Shown: positions 1 through 8,861, counted from the first letter of the stretch. The stretch: 64,000 nt of DNA from Sulfuricella sp. (GCA_041651995.1 JBAZID010000002.1:252425-316424); one strand, 5' to 3'. The notes: generated from the letters alone by a model not told the origin. Made by a program: numbers and translations.

Positions 1-98
1 GGAAGGTTGTCGACGCAAAAATAACTGCTGTCCTCGAGAACATTGAGGGCGATGCTTTTACCCGAACCGGATAAGCCGCTGACCAGGATGAGTTGCAT
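1..98 (-). CDS. rapZ: RNase adapter protein RapZ, N-terminal fragment
   Basis: Only the first 32 codons or so lie in the window; the gene runs off the left edge. The reverse strand opens with ATG at 98 and reads MQLILVSGLSGSGKS, a P-loop (GLSGSGKS) close to the N terminus, followed by the DNLP motif usual in the RapZ/YvcJ family. Family knowledge: RapZ binds nucleotides and, in enterobacteria, guides RNase E to the small RNA GlmZ to control amino-sugar synthesis. It follows hprK and ptsN on the same strand, the usual proteobacterial order, which supports the call despite the truncation. Confidence 0.85.
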   Translation of the reverse strand, partial: MQLILVSGLSGSGKSIALNVLEDSSYFCVDNL

Positions 99-103
99 GG
101 GCG

Positions 104-1051
104 TCAGTTGGCGAACTTGTCTTCGGCCATCATGCGGTCATGGCGCTCAATGAACTGCTGGGTGCTATTGATGCCGCGCAGTTGCAGGATGTGATTGCGC
201 GCCGCAACTTCGACCAGCACCGCGATATTGCGGCCAGCCGCCACCGGGATGCGTACTTCGGGGATGGTGGTGTCGAGAATCTGCTGCGAGTAGGCATCGA
301 TCTGCAATCGGTCCAGGGACATGGTTTTTTCAGTCAATTTTTCCAGATGCACGATCAGCCGGAGATTCTTTTTCAGCTTGACCGCGTTTTCTCCGAACAG
401 CGCGCGGATATCCAGCACACCGAGTCCGCGCACTTCGAGAAAGTCTTGCAGCATGACCGGGCAGCGGCCTTCAAGGGTGTCGGGAGATACCTGGTAGAAC
501 TCCACCACATCGTCTGCCACCAGGCGGTGGCCGCGCGTAATCAGTTCCAGCGCAAGCTCGCTTTTTCCCACGGCGCTGTCGCCGGTAATCAGCAAGCCCA
601 TTCCCTGCACTTCCATGAATACGCCATGGCGCACCGTGGATTCTGCCAGCACTTGCGCCAGGTAATGGCGCAGTACGTTCATCATGTCGGGACTCTGTTC
701 CTGAGAGGTGAACAGCGGCGTCAGGGTGCGGTCGGCCGCCTCCTTGAGCAATTGGGGCACGCTTTCCCCGTTGGCGACAATGATTGCCGCCAGCTCGGTG
801 CTGAACAGATTGTTGACGGACTGGTTCAGGGCTTCCGGCGTCAGGCTGCGCAAGTAATCCATTTCCGCGCAGCCCAGTACCTGTACGCGGTTGGGATGCA
901 CGAAATTGAGGTAGCCGATCAGCGCCAGTGAGAGTTTCTGTACCGTGTCGCTGGTCAGCAGCTTGTTTCCGCCCCCTTTGCCGGCCACCCACGCCAGGCC
1001 GAGCTTGTCGCCCTTGTCCGCAAAAAGCTGATTAACGCTTATTTGCGGCAT
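104..1051 (-). CDS. hprK: HPr kinase/phosphorylase
   Basis: Bifunctional enzyme that phosphorylates and dephosphorylates a serine of the phosphocarrier HPr. The 315-residue length is normal. Visible motifs are the RHGV segment near residue 141, the Walker A loop GDSAVGKS at about 157-164 and the HprK signature EVRGLGVLDI downstream of it. I chose the ATG at 1051 (MPQISVNQLF) because the frame upstream of it is only the shadow of ptsN; this start lies 20 bases inside the ptsN 3' end, which suggests translational coupling. The setting rpoN-hpf-ptsN-hprK-rapZ is the betaproteobacterial regulatory PTS, which typically lacks a sugar permease and serves signalling. Confidence 0.95.
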   Translation of the reverse strand: MPQISVNQLFADKGDKLGLAWVAGKGGGNKLLTSDTVQKLSLALIGYLNFVHPNRVQVLGCAEMDYLRSLTPEALNQSVNNLFSTELAAIIVANGESVPQLLKEAADRTLTPLFTSQEQSPDMMNVLRHYLAQVLAESTVRHGVFMEVQGMGLLITGDSAVGKSELALELITRGHRLVADDVVEFYQVSPDTLEGRCPVMLQDFLEVRGLGVLDIRALFGENAVKLKKNLRLIVHLEKLTEKTMSLDRLQIDAYSQQILDTTIPEVRIPVAAGRNIAVLVEVAARNHILQLRGINSTQQFIERHDRMMAEDKFAN

Positions 1052-1505
1052 GGGGCGCCCAGGTGGTGAGAAGGTGGTGCAGGGTTTCGCGGTCGCGGCT
1101 GGCATTCAGTTGCTCGCGCAAATGGTGGTCGCTGAACATGTGAGCCAATTCACCCAGAATCTGCAGGTGCAGATCGGTCGCCTGTTCCGGCACCAGCAGC
1201 ACGAAAAGCAGCGACACCGGCGCGCCGTCCGGGGCATCGAAGGGGATCGGCTCTTTCAGGTGTACAAATACACCCAGGGTATCCTGCAGGCCCTTGATTC
1301 GCCCGTGCGGAATGGCGATGCCATGTCCGAGGCCGGTAGAGCCCAGTTTTTCGCGCGCGAACAGGCTGTCGAATATCTTGCTGCGGCCGAGATGCAGGCT
1401 TTGTTCCAGCATTTCGCCGACATGCTCGAAAGCCCGTTTTTTGCTCCCCACATCGAGTTCCGCGATGACATTCTCGGGTGGGAGTATTTTTGCGATGAGC
1501 TCCAT
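1032..1505 (-). CDS. ptsN: PTS IIA-like nitrogen-regulatory protein PtsN (EIIA-Ntr)
   Basis: Signalling phosphoprotein of the nitrogen PTS. The 157-residue protein carries the EIIA signature GHGIAIPHGR with the phosphorylatable histidine at about residue 67. In related bacteria PtsN controls potassium transport, PHB and nitrogen metabolism through its phosphorylation state; its targets here are not visible in sequence. ATG start at 1505. It lies between hpf and hprK on the same strand and overlaps hprK by 20 bases. Co-location with rpoN is the origin of the family name. Confidence 0.95.
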   Translation of the reverse strand: MELIAKILPPENVIAELDVGSKKRAFEHVGEMLEQSLHLGRSKIFDSLFAREKLGSTGLGHGIAIPHGRIKGLQDTLGVFVHLKEPIPFDAPDGAPVSLLFVLLVPEQATDLHLQILGELAHMFSDHHLREQLNASRDRETLHHLLTTWAPHAANKR

Positions 1506-1535
1506 GGCTTAACCTCGGACGTCAAATGACAACTG

Positions 1536-1856
1536 TTATTCCTCGGCAGCCTGGTGTTTTACATCACTGTGGTGGTTGCCATTTTTTTCCTTGTGCTTGA
1601 GGATCTGACGATCCAGCTTGTCCACCAGGGAATCAATCGCGGCATACATGTCTGCATCTTCGGACTGTACAAATACGTCATTTCCCCTCATGTGGACGCT
1701 TACTTCTGCTTTTTGAACAAGTTTTTCGACAGACAGAATGACCTTGACGTCAATGACCTGATCGAAGTGGCGGGTAATTTTGTCCAGCTTGCTGGTGACG
1801 TAGTCGTGAATGGCAGGGGTTACATCTACGTGGTGGCCGGTGATAGTCAGGTTCAT
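1536..1856 (-). CDS. hpf: Ribosome hibernation-promoting factor (short HPF)
   Basis: Small ribosome-binding protein that sits in the decoding centre and, with other factors, drives inactive 100S dimers in stationary phase. The 106-residue protein begins MNLTITGHHVDVTPAIHDYV and keeps the family's alternating charged beta-alpha layout through the basic KLDRQILKHKEK stretch. It lacks the C-terminal dimerisation domain of long HPF, so it is the short type found in proteobacteria. It lies 32 bases downstream of rpoN and upstream of ptsN on the same strand, the standard order. Confidence 0.93.
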   Translation of the reverse strand: MNLTITGHHVDVTPAIHDYVTSKLDKITRHFDQVIDVKVILSVEKLVQKAEVSVHMRGNDVFVQSEDADMYAAIDSLVDKLDRQILKHKEKNGNHHSDVKHQAAEE

Positions 1857-1888
1857 GATTCATACTCCTTGTAATAAAAATCTTGGGG

Positions 1889-3334
1889 TTAGAGAGACTT
1901 GCGTAGTGAAACTGCGGGGATTTGTAATGCCTCGCGGTATTTGGCAACGGTACGGCGGGCGACCACGATACCCTGTTGTGCCAGAATTTCAGTAATCTGG
2001 GTATCGCTGAGCGGTTTCTTGCTGTTTTCTGCCCCTACCAGTTGCTTGATCAGGGCGCGGATGGCGGTGGCCGAGCAGGCGCCACCGGTTTCGGTCGCCA
2101 CATGGCTGCCGAAGAAGTATTTCAGTTCGAAAATTCCTCTGGGTGTGAGCATGTACTTCTGCGTGGTGACACGGGATATCGTGGATTCATGCAGGCCGAC
2201 TTCTTCCGCAATCTCGCGCAGCACCAAGGGCCGCATGGCGACTTCGCCATGTTCGAAAAAGTGTTTCTGCCGATCCACGATGGCTTGTGATACTCGCAGA
2301 ATGGTATCAAAGCGCTGTTCGATGTTCTTGACCATCCAGCGCGCTTCCTGCAGCTGGCTGGCGAGTTGCTGTCCGCCACCCTCCCGGTTGCGGCTCAGAA
2401 TATCGGCATACATGCGGTTGACGCGCAGCTTGGGCATGGCCTCGCGGTTCAGGCTGGCGACCCACATGCCTTTGATCTTTTTGACGATGACATCGGCCAC
2501 GACGTAGCGCGTGTCAGCGGCGGCGAAGACCGAGCCCGGCCGGGGGTTGAGATGAGTGATAAGATGCTGCGCGCCACGTAGATTGTCATCATCACACTGC
2601 AACAGCTTTTTCAGCTTGTTGTAATCCCTGCTTGCCAAATGTTCAAGATATTGCCGGGTAATTCGCAGGGCAATATCGCGATAATGCGTATCTGACGGCA
2701 AGGCCTCAAGCTGCAGAGCCAGGCATTCACCCAAGTTACGGGCGCCAACACCCAGCGGCTCGAAATTCTGCAAATGTTTCAGGGCAGTGTCGATTTCCAG
2801 CGGGTCGATCTCCAGCTCGGCGGGCAACATTTCTGCAATCTCGTCCAGGCTCTGCGTCAGATAACCGTCATCACTGAGCGCGTCGATCATCAGCGACACA
2901 ATGGTGCGATCGCGCAGCGGAAGCTGGGTAAGATTGAGTTGCCAGTTCAGATGATCGCGCAAGCTGGTGACGCCCGCATCTTGCTGCGGGTAATCCGGTT
3001 CGTCATTGTCATCGCGCATGCCGTGGGAGGGGGCTGATTCATTCCAGATGTCATGGTCATCAGCGAAGCTGTCTTCCTGCTGCGGCGGCTCGCCGCTTTC
3101 CTCCGCTGGCGCTACTGCGGTTTCCTGCCCGGCCGGGCCAAATGATCCGGCTTCTTCTGTGCTGGTGGTGCCGGAATCCGGTTCAACGCGTTCCAGCAGG
3201 GGGTTGTTCTCGAGGAACTGCTCCAGCTCCTGGTTAAGCTCCAGCGAGGACAGCTGCAGCAATCGTATTGACTGCTGCAGTTGCGGGGTCAGGGCCAGGT
3301 GTTGGGAAAGCTTGAGCTGGAGGCTTTGTTTCAT
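1889..3334 (-). CDS. rpoN: RNA polymerase sigma-54 factor RpoN
   Basis: Alternative sigma factor recognising -24/-12 promoters and needing an AAA+ activator. The 481-residue protein starts MKQSLQLKLSQHLALTPQL, the typical glutamine-rich region I that contacts activators, continues with an acidic region II (about 50-110) and the core-binding region, and ends with the RpoN box ARRTVAKYRE that reads the -24 element. The ATG at 3334 is preferred over an in-frame TTG two codons upstream because family members begin at this methionine. Possible partners in this window are the activator NtrC and the -24/-12 site ahead of the prepilin-like gene. Confidence 0.97.
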   Translation of the reverse strand: MKQSLQLKLSQHLALTPQLQQSIRLLQLSSLELNQELEQFLENNPLLERVEPDSGTTSTEEAGSFGPAGQETAVAPAEESGEPPQQEDSFADDHDIWNESAPSHGMRDDNDEPDYPQQDAGVTSLRDHLNWQLNLTQLPLRDRTIVSLMIDALSDDGYLTQSLDEIAEMLPAELEIDPLEIDTALKHLQNFEPLGVGARNLGECLALQLEALPSDTHYRDIALRITRQYLEHLASRDYNKLKKLLQCDDDNLRGAQHLITHLNPRPGSVFAAADTRYVVADVIVKKIKGMWVASLNREAMPKLRVNRMYADILSRNREGGGQQLASQLQEARWMVKNIEQRFDTILRVSQAIVDRQKHFFEHGEVAMRPLVLREIAEEVGLHESTISRVTTQKYMLTPRGIFELKYFFGSHVATETGGACSATAIRALIKQLVGAENSKKPLSDTQITEILAQQGIVVARRTVAKYREALQIPAVSLRKSL

Positions 3335-3373
3335 GGGCAATTGGTTTCCTGAAAGTGGAAACTCAGGGCCGTG

Positions 3374-4096
3374 TCATAGGCGGAAATGTTCGCCGAGATA
3401 TACTTTTCTCACGGCTTCATTATAAACGATTTCCTCCGGTTTGCCGCTGGCCAGAACCAGGCCGTCGTTAATGATGTAGGCGTGATCGCAGATGCCGAGA
3501 GTCTCGCGCACATTGTGGTCGGTGATCAGCACGCCGATATCGCGTTCGGAGAGAAAGCGGATGATTTTCTGGATTTCCAGCACGGCGATGGGGTCCACGC
3601 CGGCAAAGGGCTCGTCAAGCAGGATGAAGCGCGGGTTAGAGGCCAGCGCACGGGCGATTTCCACCCGCCGCCGTTCGCCGCCGGACAGGCTCAGGGCGGG
3701 GTTGTCGCGCAGGTGGTGGACATGCAGTTCATGCAGCAATTCGTCGGTCTGCCGCGCCACTTCCTCACTGCTCAAACCGCGTAATTCAAGAATGGCGGCC
3801 ACATTCTCCGCCACCGTGAGCTTGCGAAAAATAGAGGCCTCCTGGGGCAGGTAACTAAGACCCAGGCGGGCGCGACGATGAATCGGCATGCGGCTCAACT
3901 CGCTACCGTCCAGCCGGATACTGCCGCCATCAAGGGGAACCAGCCCCACCATCATGTAAAAGCTGGTGGTTTTTCCTGCGCCATTCGGGCCCAGCAATCC
4001 CACTACTTCGCCACTGCGGACGCTGAGGGAGACATCCTTGACGACGGTGCGGGATTTATAGCATTTTTTCAGGCTGCTAACCGTGAACTCGCTCAT
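3374..4096 (-). CDS. lptB: LPS export ABC transporter ATP-binding protein LptB
   Basis: ATPase of the LptB2FG complex that extracts lipopolysaccharide from the inner membrane and pushes it along the Lpt bridge. The 240-residue length is normal. Walker A GPNGAGKTT, the ABC signature LSGGERRRVEIARAL, Walker B FILLDEPFAGVDP and the H-loop ITDHNVRETL are all present. The ATG at 4096 (MSEFTVSSLKK) fits family length; longer in-frame reading is the lptA shadow. It follows lptA by seven bases in lptC-lptA-lptB and precedes rpoN, the conserved proteobacterial arrangement. Confidence 0.97.
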   Translation of the reverse strand: MSEFTVSSLKKCYKSRTVVKDVSLSVRSGEVVGLLGPNGAGKTTSFYMMVGLVPLDGGSIRLDGSELSRMPIHRRARLGLSYLPQEASIFRKLTVAENVAAILELRGLSSEEVARQTDELLHELHVHHLRDNPALSLSGGERRRVEIARALASNPRFILLDEPFAGVDPIAVLEIQKIIRFLSERDIGVLITDHNVRETLGICDHAYIINDGLVLASGKPEEIVYNEAVRKVYLGEHFRL

Positions 4097-4103
4097 TTGG
4101 AAT

Positions 4104-4703
4104 TCATTCCGATCCCGGATTGGCAATATTTTCAGCGCCACGCAACGGGAGCGGCGCAGGCGTTGTGGCGCCTTCCTTGGGTTTGGGCAGGATGATGGCG
4201 CGCACGCGTCCTTTCTCCTTGCCCGGCGCCGCTGCTTCCTTGCCGCCGCCGACGACCTGGAAGAATTCTGTTTTGACATCGTAGGAAATGTAATTGCCGC
4301 GCACTTCGTCCTGATTGCGCTTCATCCGGGCCTGGGTGAAAAGCTCCGCCTTTTCGGCCCGGGCGTCATATTCGATGCGTAGCCCGTAACCTTCGATATA
4401 TTCATTCGTGCCTTCGCGTTTTTGCCGGAAACTGGCCGGATTGCCATAGGCAGTAGCATGCTGCATGCCCGCTGTGTCTTCCTTGACTACCAGCTTGTCA
4501 GCGCGAATCAAGAGGGTGCCTTGAGTCAGTTGTACATTTCCCTGATAGATGCTGACCTTGCTGGCGTCGTCGAGGTTGACGGTGTCCGCTTCCAGGTTGA
4601 TGGGCTTGCTGCGATCTGCCTGCTCAGCATGGCCTGAGGTAGGGAGAAGCAGGAAACACAGGCATCCAAAGGCGGCTGCAAGTCTAGATCTTGGGTTTTT
4701 CAT
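4104..4703 (-). CDS. lptA: Periplasmic LPS transport protein LptA
   Basis: Periplasmic bridge protein carrying LPS from LptC to LptD. The 199-residue precursor has a cleavable signal peptide (basic start, hydrophobic AAFGCLCFLLLP, then GHAEQ with likely cleavage after HA), followed by an OstA-type beta-jellyroll with the usual opening KPINLEADTVNLDD. The C-terminal 35 residues are rich in Lys, Pro and Ala, a loose tail seen in some betaproteobacterial members. The start codon lies 20 bases inside the end of lptC, implying coupled translation. Confidence 0.93.
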   Translation of the reverse strand: MKNPRSRLAAAFGCLCFLLLPTSGHAEQADRSKPINLEADTVNLDDASKVSIYQGNVQLTQGTLLIRADKLVVKEDTAGMQHATAYGNPASFRQKREGTNEYIEGYGLRIEYDARAEKAELFTQARMKRNQDEVRGNYISYDVKTEFFQVVGGGKEAAAPGKEKGRVRAIILPKPKEGATTPAPLPLRGAENIANPGSE

Positions 4704-5259
4704 AATGCCCTTTTACGCGCGAAAGCAGTTTGACGGCCTGGGTGCGGTTGTTGAGTTCCATTCCGGTGGCGGTGATGAGCGCGGCCGGGGTTTTAATCGT
4801 GACTGCCTTATGGGTGCGGGCAATTTCCTGGTCCGGCGTAATATGCAGGTAGTCCGTGTGGATCGTCAACCAGCCTTTTTCCGCGCCGGCTTCACGGAGG
4901 ACCTCGACCTGGCTGGTAAGGTAAACCTCTTCGCCATTGCCGGAAACCAGGCCTTGCTGGGCCTGGATGTGTACCGGCGGCTTTTGCGCGCTCATGGCAA
5001 TAAAATGCGGGCGGGTCAGATGAGTAGTGTCGTCGTCCGGGAAGTGCTCCAGCTTGACCGCAGCCAGGGTATGCAGCGGCAGGCCGTCCGGCCCCATGCG
5101 CCGGGCGAAGAAATTCTTCACCCAGTAGTCCGGGTCGTGGCGTGTGCTGCCATCACGCTTTTCCAATGGTGCCTGAACCGTGCTGTTGAGCCAAAAAGTG
5201 AGTAAGGCGAGCAGGCCCAGCAGCGCAAGAGGGAGCCAAAGCGAGAGGCGTTCGCTTAT
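4684..5259 (-). CDS. lptC: LPS export protein LptC, with a non-canonical start inferred
   Basis: Bitopic inner-membrane protein linking LptBFG to LptA. The first canonical start in frame is TTG at 5166, but that would delete the membrane anchor: the open frame continues upstream and encodes a hydrophobic helix (LWLPLALLGLLALLTFWL) just before it, as LptC requires. No ATG, GTG or TTG exists in frame between 5166 and the stop near 5323. The best-placed candidate is AUA at 5259, whose ATAA overlaps the kdsC stop the way ATGA usually would and gives 191 residues, a normal LptC length. No good Shine-Dalgarno sits at the right distance. The identity is firm; the start is inference. Confidence 0.8.
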   Translation of the reverse strand: MSERLSLWLPLALLGLLALLTFWLNSTVQAPLEKRDGSTRHDPDYWVKNFFARRMGPDGLPLHTLAAVKLEHFPDDDTTHLTRPHFIAMSAQKPPVHIQAQQGLVSGNGEEVYLTSQVEVLREAGAEKGWLTIHTDYLHITPDQEIARTHKAVTIKTPAALITATGMELNNRTQAVKLLSRVKGHYEKPKI

Positions 5260-5780
5260 TTGAGATAAACGGATAACTGCGCCTCCAGGGTGTCTTGCGC
5301 CTGCATGATCAGTTCGCAGACTTCACGTGCTGCGCCTCGCCCCCCCTCCTTGAGCGTGACGTAATGAGCGTGTTGCTTCACCCGGTCCGGCGCCTGGGGC
5401 ACCGTGAGCGACAGCCCGCAGCGGCGCATGGCAGGCAGGTCCACCACGTCATCGCCCATGAATGCGCATTGCTCGAAGCGGATGCCCAGCTTCTCCGTGA
5501 GGTGCTGAAATGCTTCCAGCTTGTCGTGTACGCCTTGATAGAGGTAGGTGATGCCGAGATTTTGGGCCCGGTGAGTCACGACTTTCGAGGTGCGTCCGGT
5601 GATGATGGCGATTTCCACCCCGCTGTTTTTAAGCATCTTGATGCCGTGGCCATCGAGGGAGTGGAATGCCTTGTATTCCTGGCCGTCATCGCCGAGAAAA
5701 AGGCTGCCATCGGTGAGCACGCCATCCACATCAAAAATCATTAGCCTGATGTTGCGCGCCAGTTCGTAAACTGCTTGCAT
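5256..5780 (-). CDS. kdsC: 3-deoxy-D-manno-octulosonate 8-phosphate phosphatase KdsC
   Basis: HAD-superfamily phosphatase releasing Kdo from Kdo-8-phosphate for the LPS inner core. The 174-residue protein has the HAD motif I FDVDGVLTDG near residue 16, motif II IITGRTS and motif IV GDDVVDLPAM, without a cap domain, as in the tetrameric C0-type KdsC family. It lies between kdsD and lptC on the same strand; its stop overlaps the proposed lptC start. The cluster kdsD-kdsC-lptCAB couples Kdo synthesis with LPS export. Confidence 0.96.
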   Translation of the reverse strand: MQAVYELARNIRLMIFDVDGVLTDGSLFLGDDGQEYKAFHSLDGHGIKMLKNSGVEIAIITGRTSKVVTHRAQNLGITYLYQGVHDKLEAFQHLTEKLGIRFEQCAFMGDDVVDLPAMRRCGLSLTVPQAPDRVKQHAHYVTLKEGGRGAAREVCELIMQAQDTLEAQLSVYLK

Positions 5781-5791
5781 CGTGTCGTCCC

Positions 5792-6766
5792 TTAAACCAC
5801 GCCTGCGCGCAGCAGGTCGTGCATGTTGAAGGCGCCCACCAGCCGGCCCGATTCGTCGGCGGCCAGCAATCCGTTGATTTTGCGCTGTTCCATGAATTGC
5901 ACCGCTTCCGCCGCCAGCCGGTTTGGCAGGATGGTGAGCGGTTGGGTGGTCATCACCTCGCGGATGGGGGTGGCGCGGATATCCAGCGGAGAATCCAGGT
6001 GACGGCGCAGATCGCCATCGGTGAACAGGCCCAGTATGTGGTCGTTGGCGTCCACCACCGCGGTCATGCCCAGCCCTTTTTTGGTCATTTCCAGCAGTGC
6101 TTCACTCAGGCTGGCATCGGCATGCACTTTGGGCAAGGCTTCGCCCTGATGCATCACATCCTGCACATGCACCAGCAGGCGGCGGCCAAGCGCCCCTCCA
6201 GGGTGGGAGCGGGCAAAATCTTCCTTGCCGAAGCCGCGCGCATCCAGCAGCGCGACTGCCAGCGCATCTCCCAGCGCCAGCGTTGCAGTGGTGCTGGCGG
6301 TCGGCGCCAGTCCCAGCGGGCAGGCTTCCTGCGTCACGCTGGCATCGAGATGGAGATCGGCTTCGCGCGCCATGGTGGACTGGGGGTTGCCGGTCATGGT
6401 GATGAGTTTGGCGCCCAGACGCTTGATCAGCGGAACGATGGCCACCAGCTCCGGGCTTTCGCCGGAATTGGACAGGGCAATGACCACATCCTGCGGCGTG
6501 ATCATGCCCAGGTCGCCATGGCTGGCTTCGCCGGGGTGTACGAAGAAGGACGGTGTGCCGGTGCTGGCAAGGGTGGAGGCGATTTTCCCTGCGATATGAC
6601 CCGATTTTCCCATGCCGCTGACGATGATGCGTCCCTTGCAGATCAGGCACAATTCGACCGCGCAGGTGAAGTTATGATCGAGGCGCGCGCTCAGTGCATG
6701 GATGGCATCGGCTTCGATGGCCAGAACCTGGCGAGCCAGGGCCAGAATTTTTTCGGGTGAAGTCAT
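5792..6766 (-). CDS. kdsD: Arabinose-5-phosphate isomerase KdsD
   Basis: Converts ribulose 5-phosphate to arabinose 5-phosphate, the first step of Kdo synthesis. An N-terminal SIS domain (SGMGKSGHIAGKIASTLAST, then HPGEASHGDLG and ALSNSGESPE) is followed by two CBS domains (from about residue 200), the standard build of about 320-330 residues. The ATG at 6766 (MTSPEKILALA) gives 324 residues; two upstream ATGs would add 16-24 residues without family support. It is the first gene of the kdsD-kdsC-lptCAB-rpoN run and is divergent from the antiporter gene at 6879, so both promoters lie in 6767-6878. Confidence 0.95.
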   Translation of the reverse strand: MTSPEKILALARQVLAIEADAIHALSARLDHNFTCAVELCLICKGRIIVSGMGKSGHIAGKIASTLASTGTPSFFVHPGEASHGDLGMITPQDVVIALSNSGESPELVAIVPLIKRLGAKLITMTGNPQSTMAREADLHLDASVTQEACPLGLAPTASTTATLALGDALAVALLDARGFGKEDFARSHPGGALGRRLLVHVQDVMHQGEALPKVHADASLSEALLEMTKKGLGMTAVVDANDHILGLFTDGDLRRHLDSPLDIRATPIREVMTTQPLTILPNRLAAEAVQFMEQRKINGLLAADESGRLVGAFNMHDLLRAGVV

Positions 6767-6878
6767 CAGGATTGGCCGGAGAGCGTTGCCCAACCGGCGT
6801 ATAAATAAAGTCATGATAGTATAAGGCCGAACGCGCACAGGATAAAGCTGTGCCGCTTTTTGAGGACTTTAAAGTTTC

Positions 6879-8855
6879 ATGCCGCATGACGCTCCAAACA
6901 CCCTTCAGGCCGTGCTGGTACTGCTCGGCGCTGCCGTCTTTGCGGTAGCCCTGTTCCGCAGCCTGCGCCTCCCTCCCCTGCTGGCTTACCTGCTGGTGGG
7001 CATGGTGGCCGGCCCTCATGCTCTGGGCTGGATTTCCGATACGGAAGAAACCCGCTATCTGGCCGAATTCGGCGTGGTGTTCCTGATGTTCAGCATTGGG
7101 CTCGAATTCAGCCTGCCACAACTGAAAGCCATGCGCGGCGTGGTGTTCGGCCTGGGTGGCGCACAGGTGATGGTGACCCTGGGTTTGGTGGTGGCAGCAG
7201 CCATGCTGCTCGGGCTTTCCTGGCAGGCGGGCGTGGCGCTGGGAGGTGTGCTGGCCTTGTCATCCACGGCCATCGTCAGCAAGATGATGGCCGAGCGGCT
7301 AGAGCTTCAGTCACGTCATGGGCGGCTGGTGATCGGCGTGTTGCTGTTTCAGGATCTGGCGGTGGTGCCCCTGATGATTCTGATTCCGGCCTTGGCTGCC
7401 AGCGGCGGAGATCTGACTGAAGCAGTCGGAGCCGCTTTTCTCAAGGCACTGGCGCTGCTGATCGGTTTGCTCTATTTCGGGCAACGTCTGATGCGCCGCT
7501 GGTTTCACTGGGTGGCGCGGCGCAAGTCGCCCGAATTGTTCATGCTCAATGTGTTGCTGGTGACGCTCGGGCTGGCTTATCTGACCGGTCTGGCCGGGCT
7601 TTCTCTCGCGCTGGGGGCGTTTCTGGCGGGAATGCTGATTTCCGAAACGGAATACCGCTACCAGGTGGAAGCAGATATCCAGCCTTTCCGCGATGTCTTG
7701 CTGGGGCTGTTCTTCGTCACTGTCGGGATGTTGCTGGATATGACGGTTGTCGCGGTGAATCTGGGCTGGGTGGTGCTTTCACTATTGATTCTGGTCGTGG
7801 GTAAAGGGGCGATCGTCACCCTGCTAAGCCGCCTCTTTGGTCACGACACCAGTGTGTCGCTCAGGACCGGGCTGTTCCTGGCCCAGGCGGGAGAATTCGG
7901 TTTTGTCCTGATGGCCCTCGCCAATGGGGGGGGGCTGGTGCCTCCGCAAGTCGCACAGATTATCCTGGCGGCGATGCTGCTTTCCATGGTTGTAGCGCCT
8001 TTTCTTCTGCAACACAGCGCCGCGATCGTGACACGCCTGTGCCGCAACGACTGGAATTACCGCGCACTGGAACTGCATGAAATCGTGGTCAAAAGCGCGG
8101 GCAAGGAAGGGCATGTGATCGTCTGCGGTTATGGGCGCAGCGGGCAGAATCTTTCTCGCTTCCTCGAGCTGGAAGAAATTCCCTTCTTTGCCCTGGATCT
8201 TGACCCGCAGCGCGTGCGCGCGGCCGCCGCCGCAGGCGAGAATGTGGTTTATGGGGATGCCAGCCGGCGCGAGGTGCTGATGGCTGCGGGTTTGCAGCGC
8301 GCGCGCGCGGTGGTGATTTCCTACGCCGACACGGCTTCCGCTCTCAAGGTGCTGCACCAGGTGCACGAGTTGCGCCCGGACTTGCCCGTTGTGGTGCGCA
8401 CCCTGGACGATTCCGATCTGGAACGGCTGCAACAGGCCGGTGCGGCGGAAGTGGTGCCTGAAGTGCTGGAGGGCTCGCTGATGCTGGCTTCCCATGCCCT
8501 GATGCTGCTTGGCGTGCCGCTCTCCCACGTGCTGCGGCGTATCCGTGAAGTGCGCGAGCAGCGCTATGGCCTGTTTCGCGGTGTTTTCCGCAGCGATGCC
8601 GAGGGCAGCCTGGAAGAGCACGAGCAACCCCGCCTCTCCTCGGTATCGTTGGGTGACCACGCTGTTTCTATCGGCAAGACGCTGGCTGAACTGGGGCTGG
8701 GCAGCCTGCTGGTGGAAGTGACGGCAATCCGCAGAAGGGGTATCCGGGGCGTGGAGCCTTCACCGGAAATGAAGCTGATGGCCGGGGATGTGGTGGTGCT
8801 GCTGGGTGGGGCGGAAAATCTGGCGCTGGCTGAAGCGAGGCTGCTACAGGGGTGA
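6879..8855 (+). CDS. CPA2-family monovalent cation/proton antiporter with TrkA-N and TrkA-C domains (KefB/YbaL-like)
   Basis: Inner-membrane antiporter, probably K+/H+ or Na+/H+. Residues 1-390 hold about twelve hydrophobic segments of the Na_H_Exchanger fold, including SSTAIVSKMMAERLE and LFLAQAGEFGFVLMAL. Then comes a TrkA-N nucleotide-binding domain (VIVCGYGRSGQNLSRFLELE, near 408) and a C-terminal TrkA-C/RCK-like segment. The 658-residue length matches the YbaL/RosB group rather than the shorter KefC. Nine consecutive G at 7926-7934 encode Gly-Gly-Gly in a loop. No KefF/KefG-like partner is adjacent, so I leave the substrate and symbol open. Confidence 0.88.
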   Translation: MPHDAPNTLQAVLVLLGAAVFAVALFRSLRLPPLLAYLLVGMVAGPHALGWISDTEETRYLAEFGVVFLMFSIGLEFSLPQLKAMRGVVFGLGGAQVMVTLGLVVAAAMLLGLSWQAGVALGGVLALSSTAIVSKMMAERLELQSRHGRLVIGVLLFQDLAVVPLMILIPALAASGGDLTEAVGAAFLKALALLIGLLYFGQRLMRRWFHWVARRKSPELFMLNVLLVTLGLAYLTGLAGLSLALGAFLAGMLISETEYRYQVEADIQPFRDVLLGLFFVTVGMLLDMTVVAVNLGWVVLSLLILVVGKGAIVTLLSRLFGHDTSVSLRTGLFLAQAGEFGFVLMALANGGGLVPPQVAQIILAAMLLSMVVAPFLLQHSAAIVTRLCRNDWNYRALELHEIVVKSAGKEGHVIVCGYGRSGQNLSRFLELEEIPFFALDLDPQRVRAAAAAGENVVYGDASRREVLMAAGLQRARAVVISYADTASALKVLHQVHELRPDLPVVVRTLDDSDLERLQQAGAAEVVPEVLEGSLMLASHALMLLGVPLSHVLRRIREVREQRYGLFRGVFRSDAEGSLEEHEQPRLSSVSLGDHAVSIGKTLAELGLGSLLVEVTAIRRRGIRGVEPSPEMKLMAGDVVVLLGGAENLALAEARLLQG

Positions 8856-8861
8856 GGGACG

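Noticed and set aside
140..931. A 263-codon plus-strand frame opposite hprK
   Set aside because: Shadow of hprK with His/Gln-rich low-information sequence.
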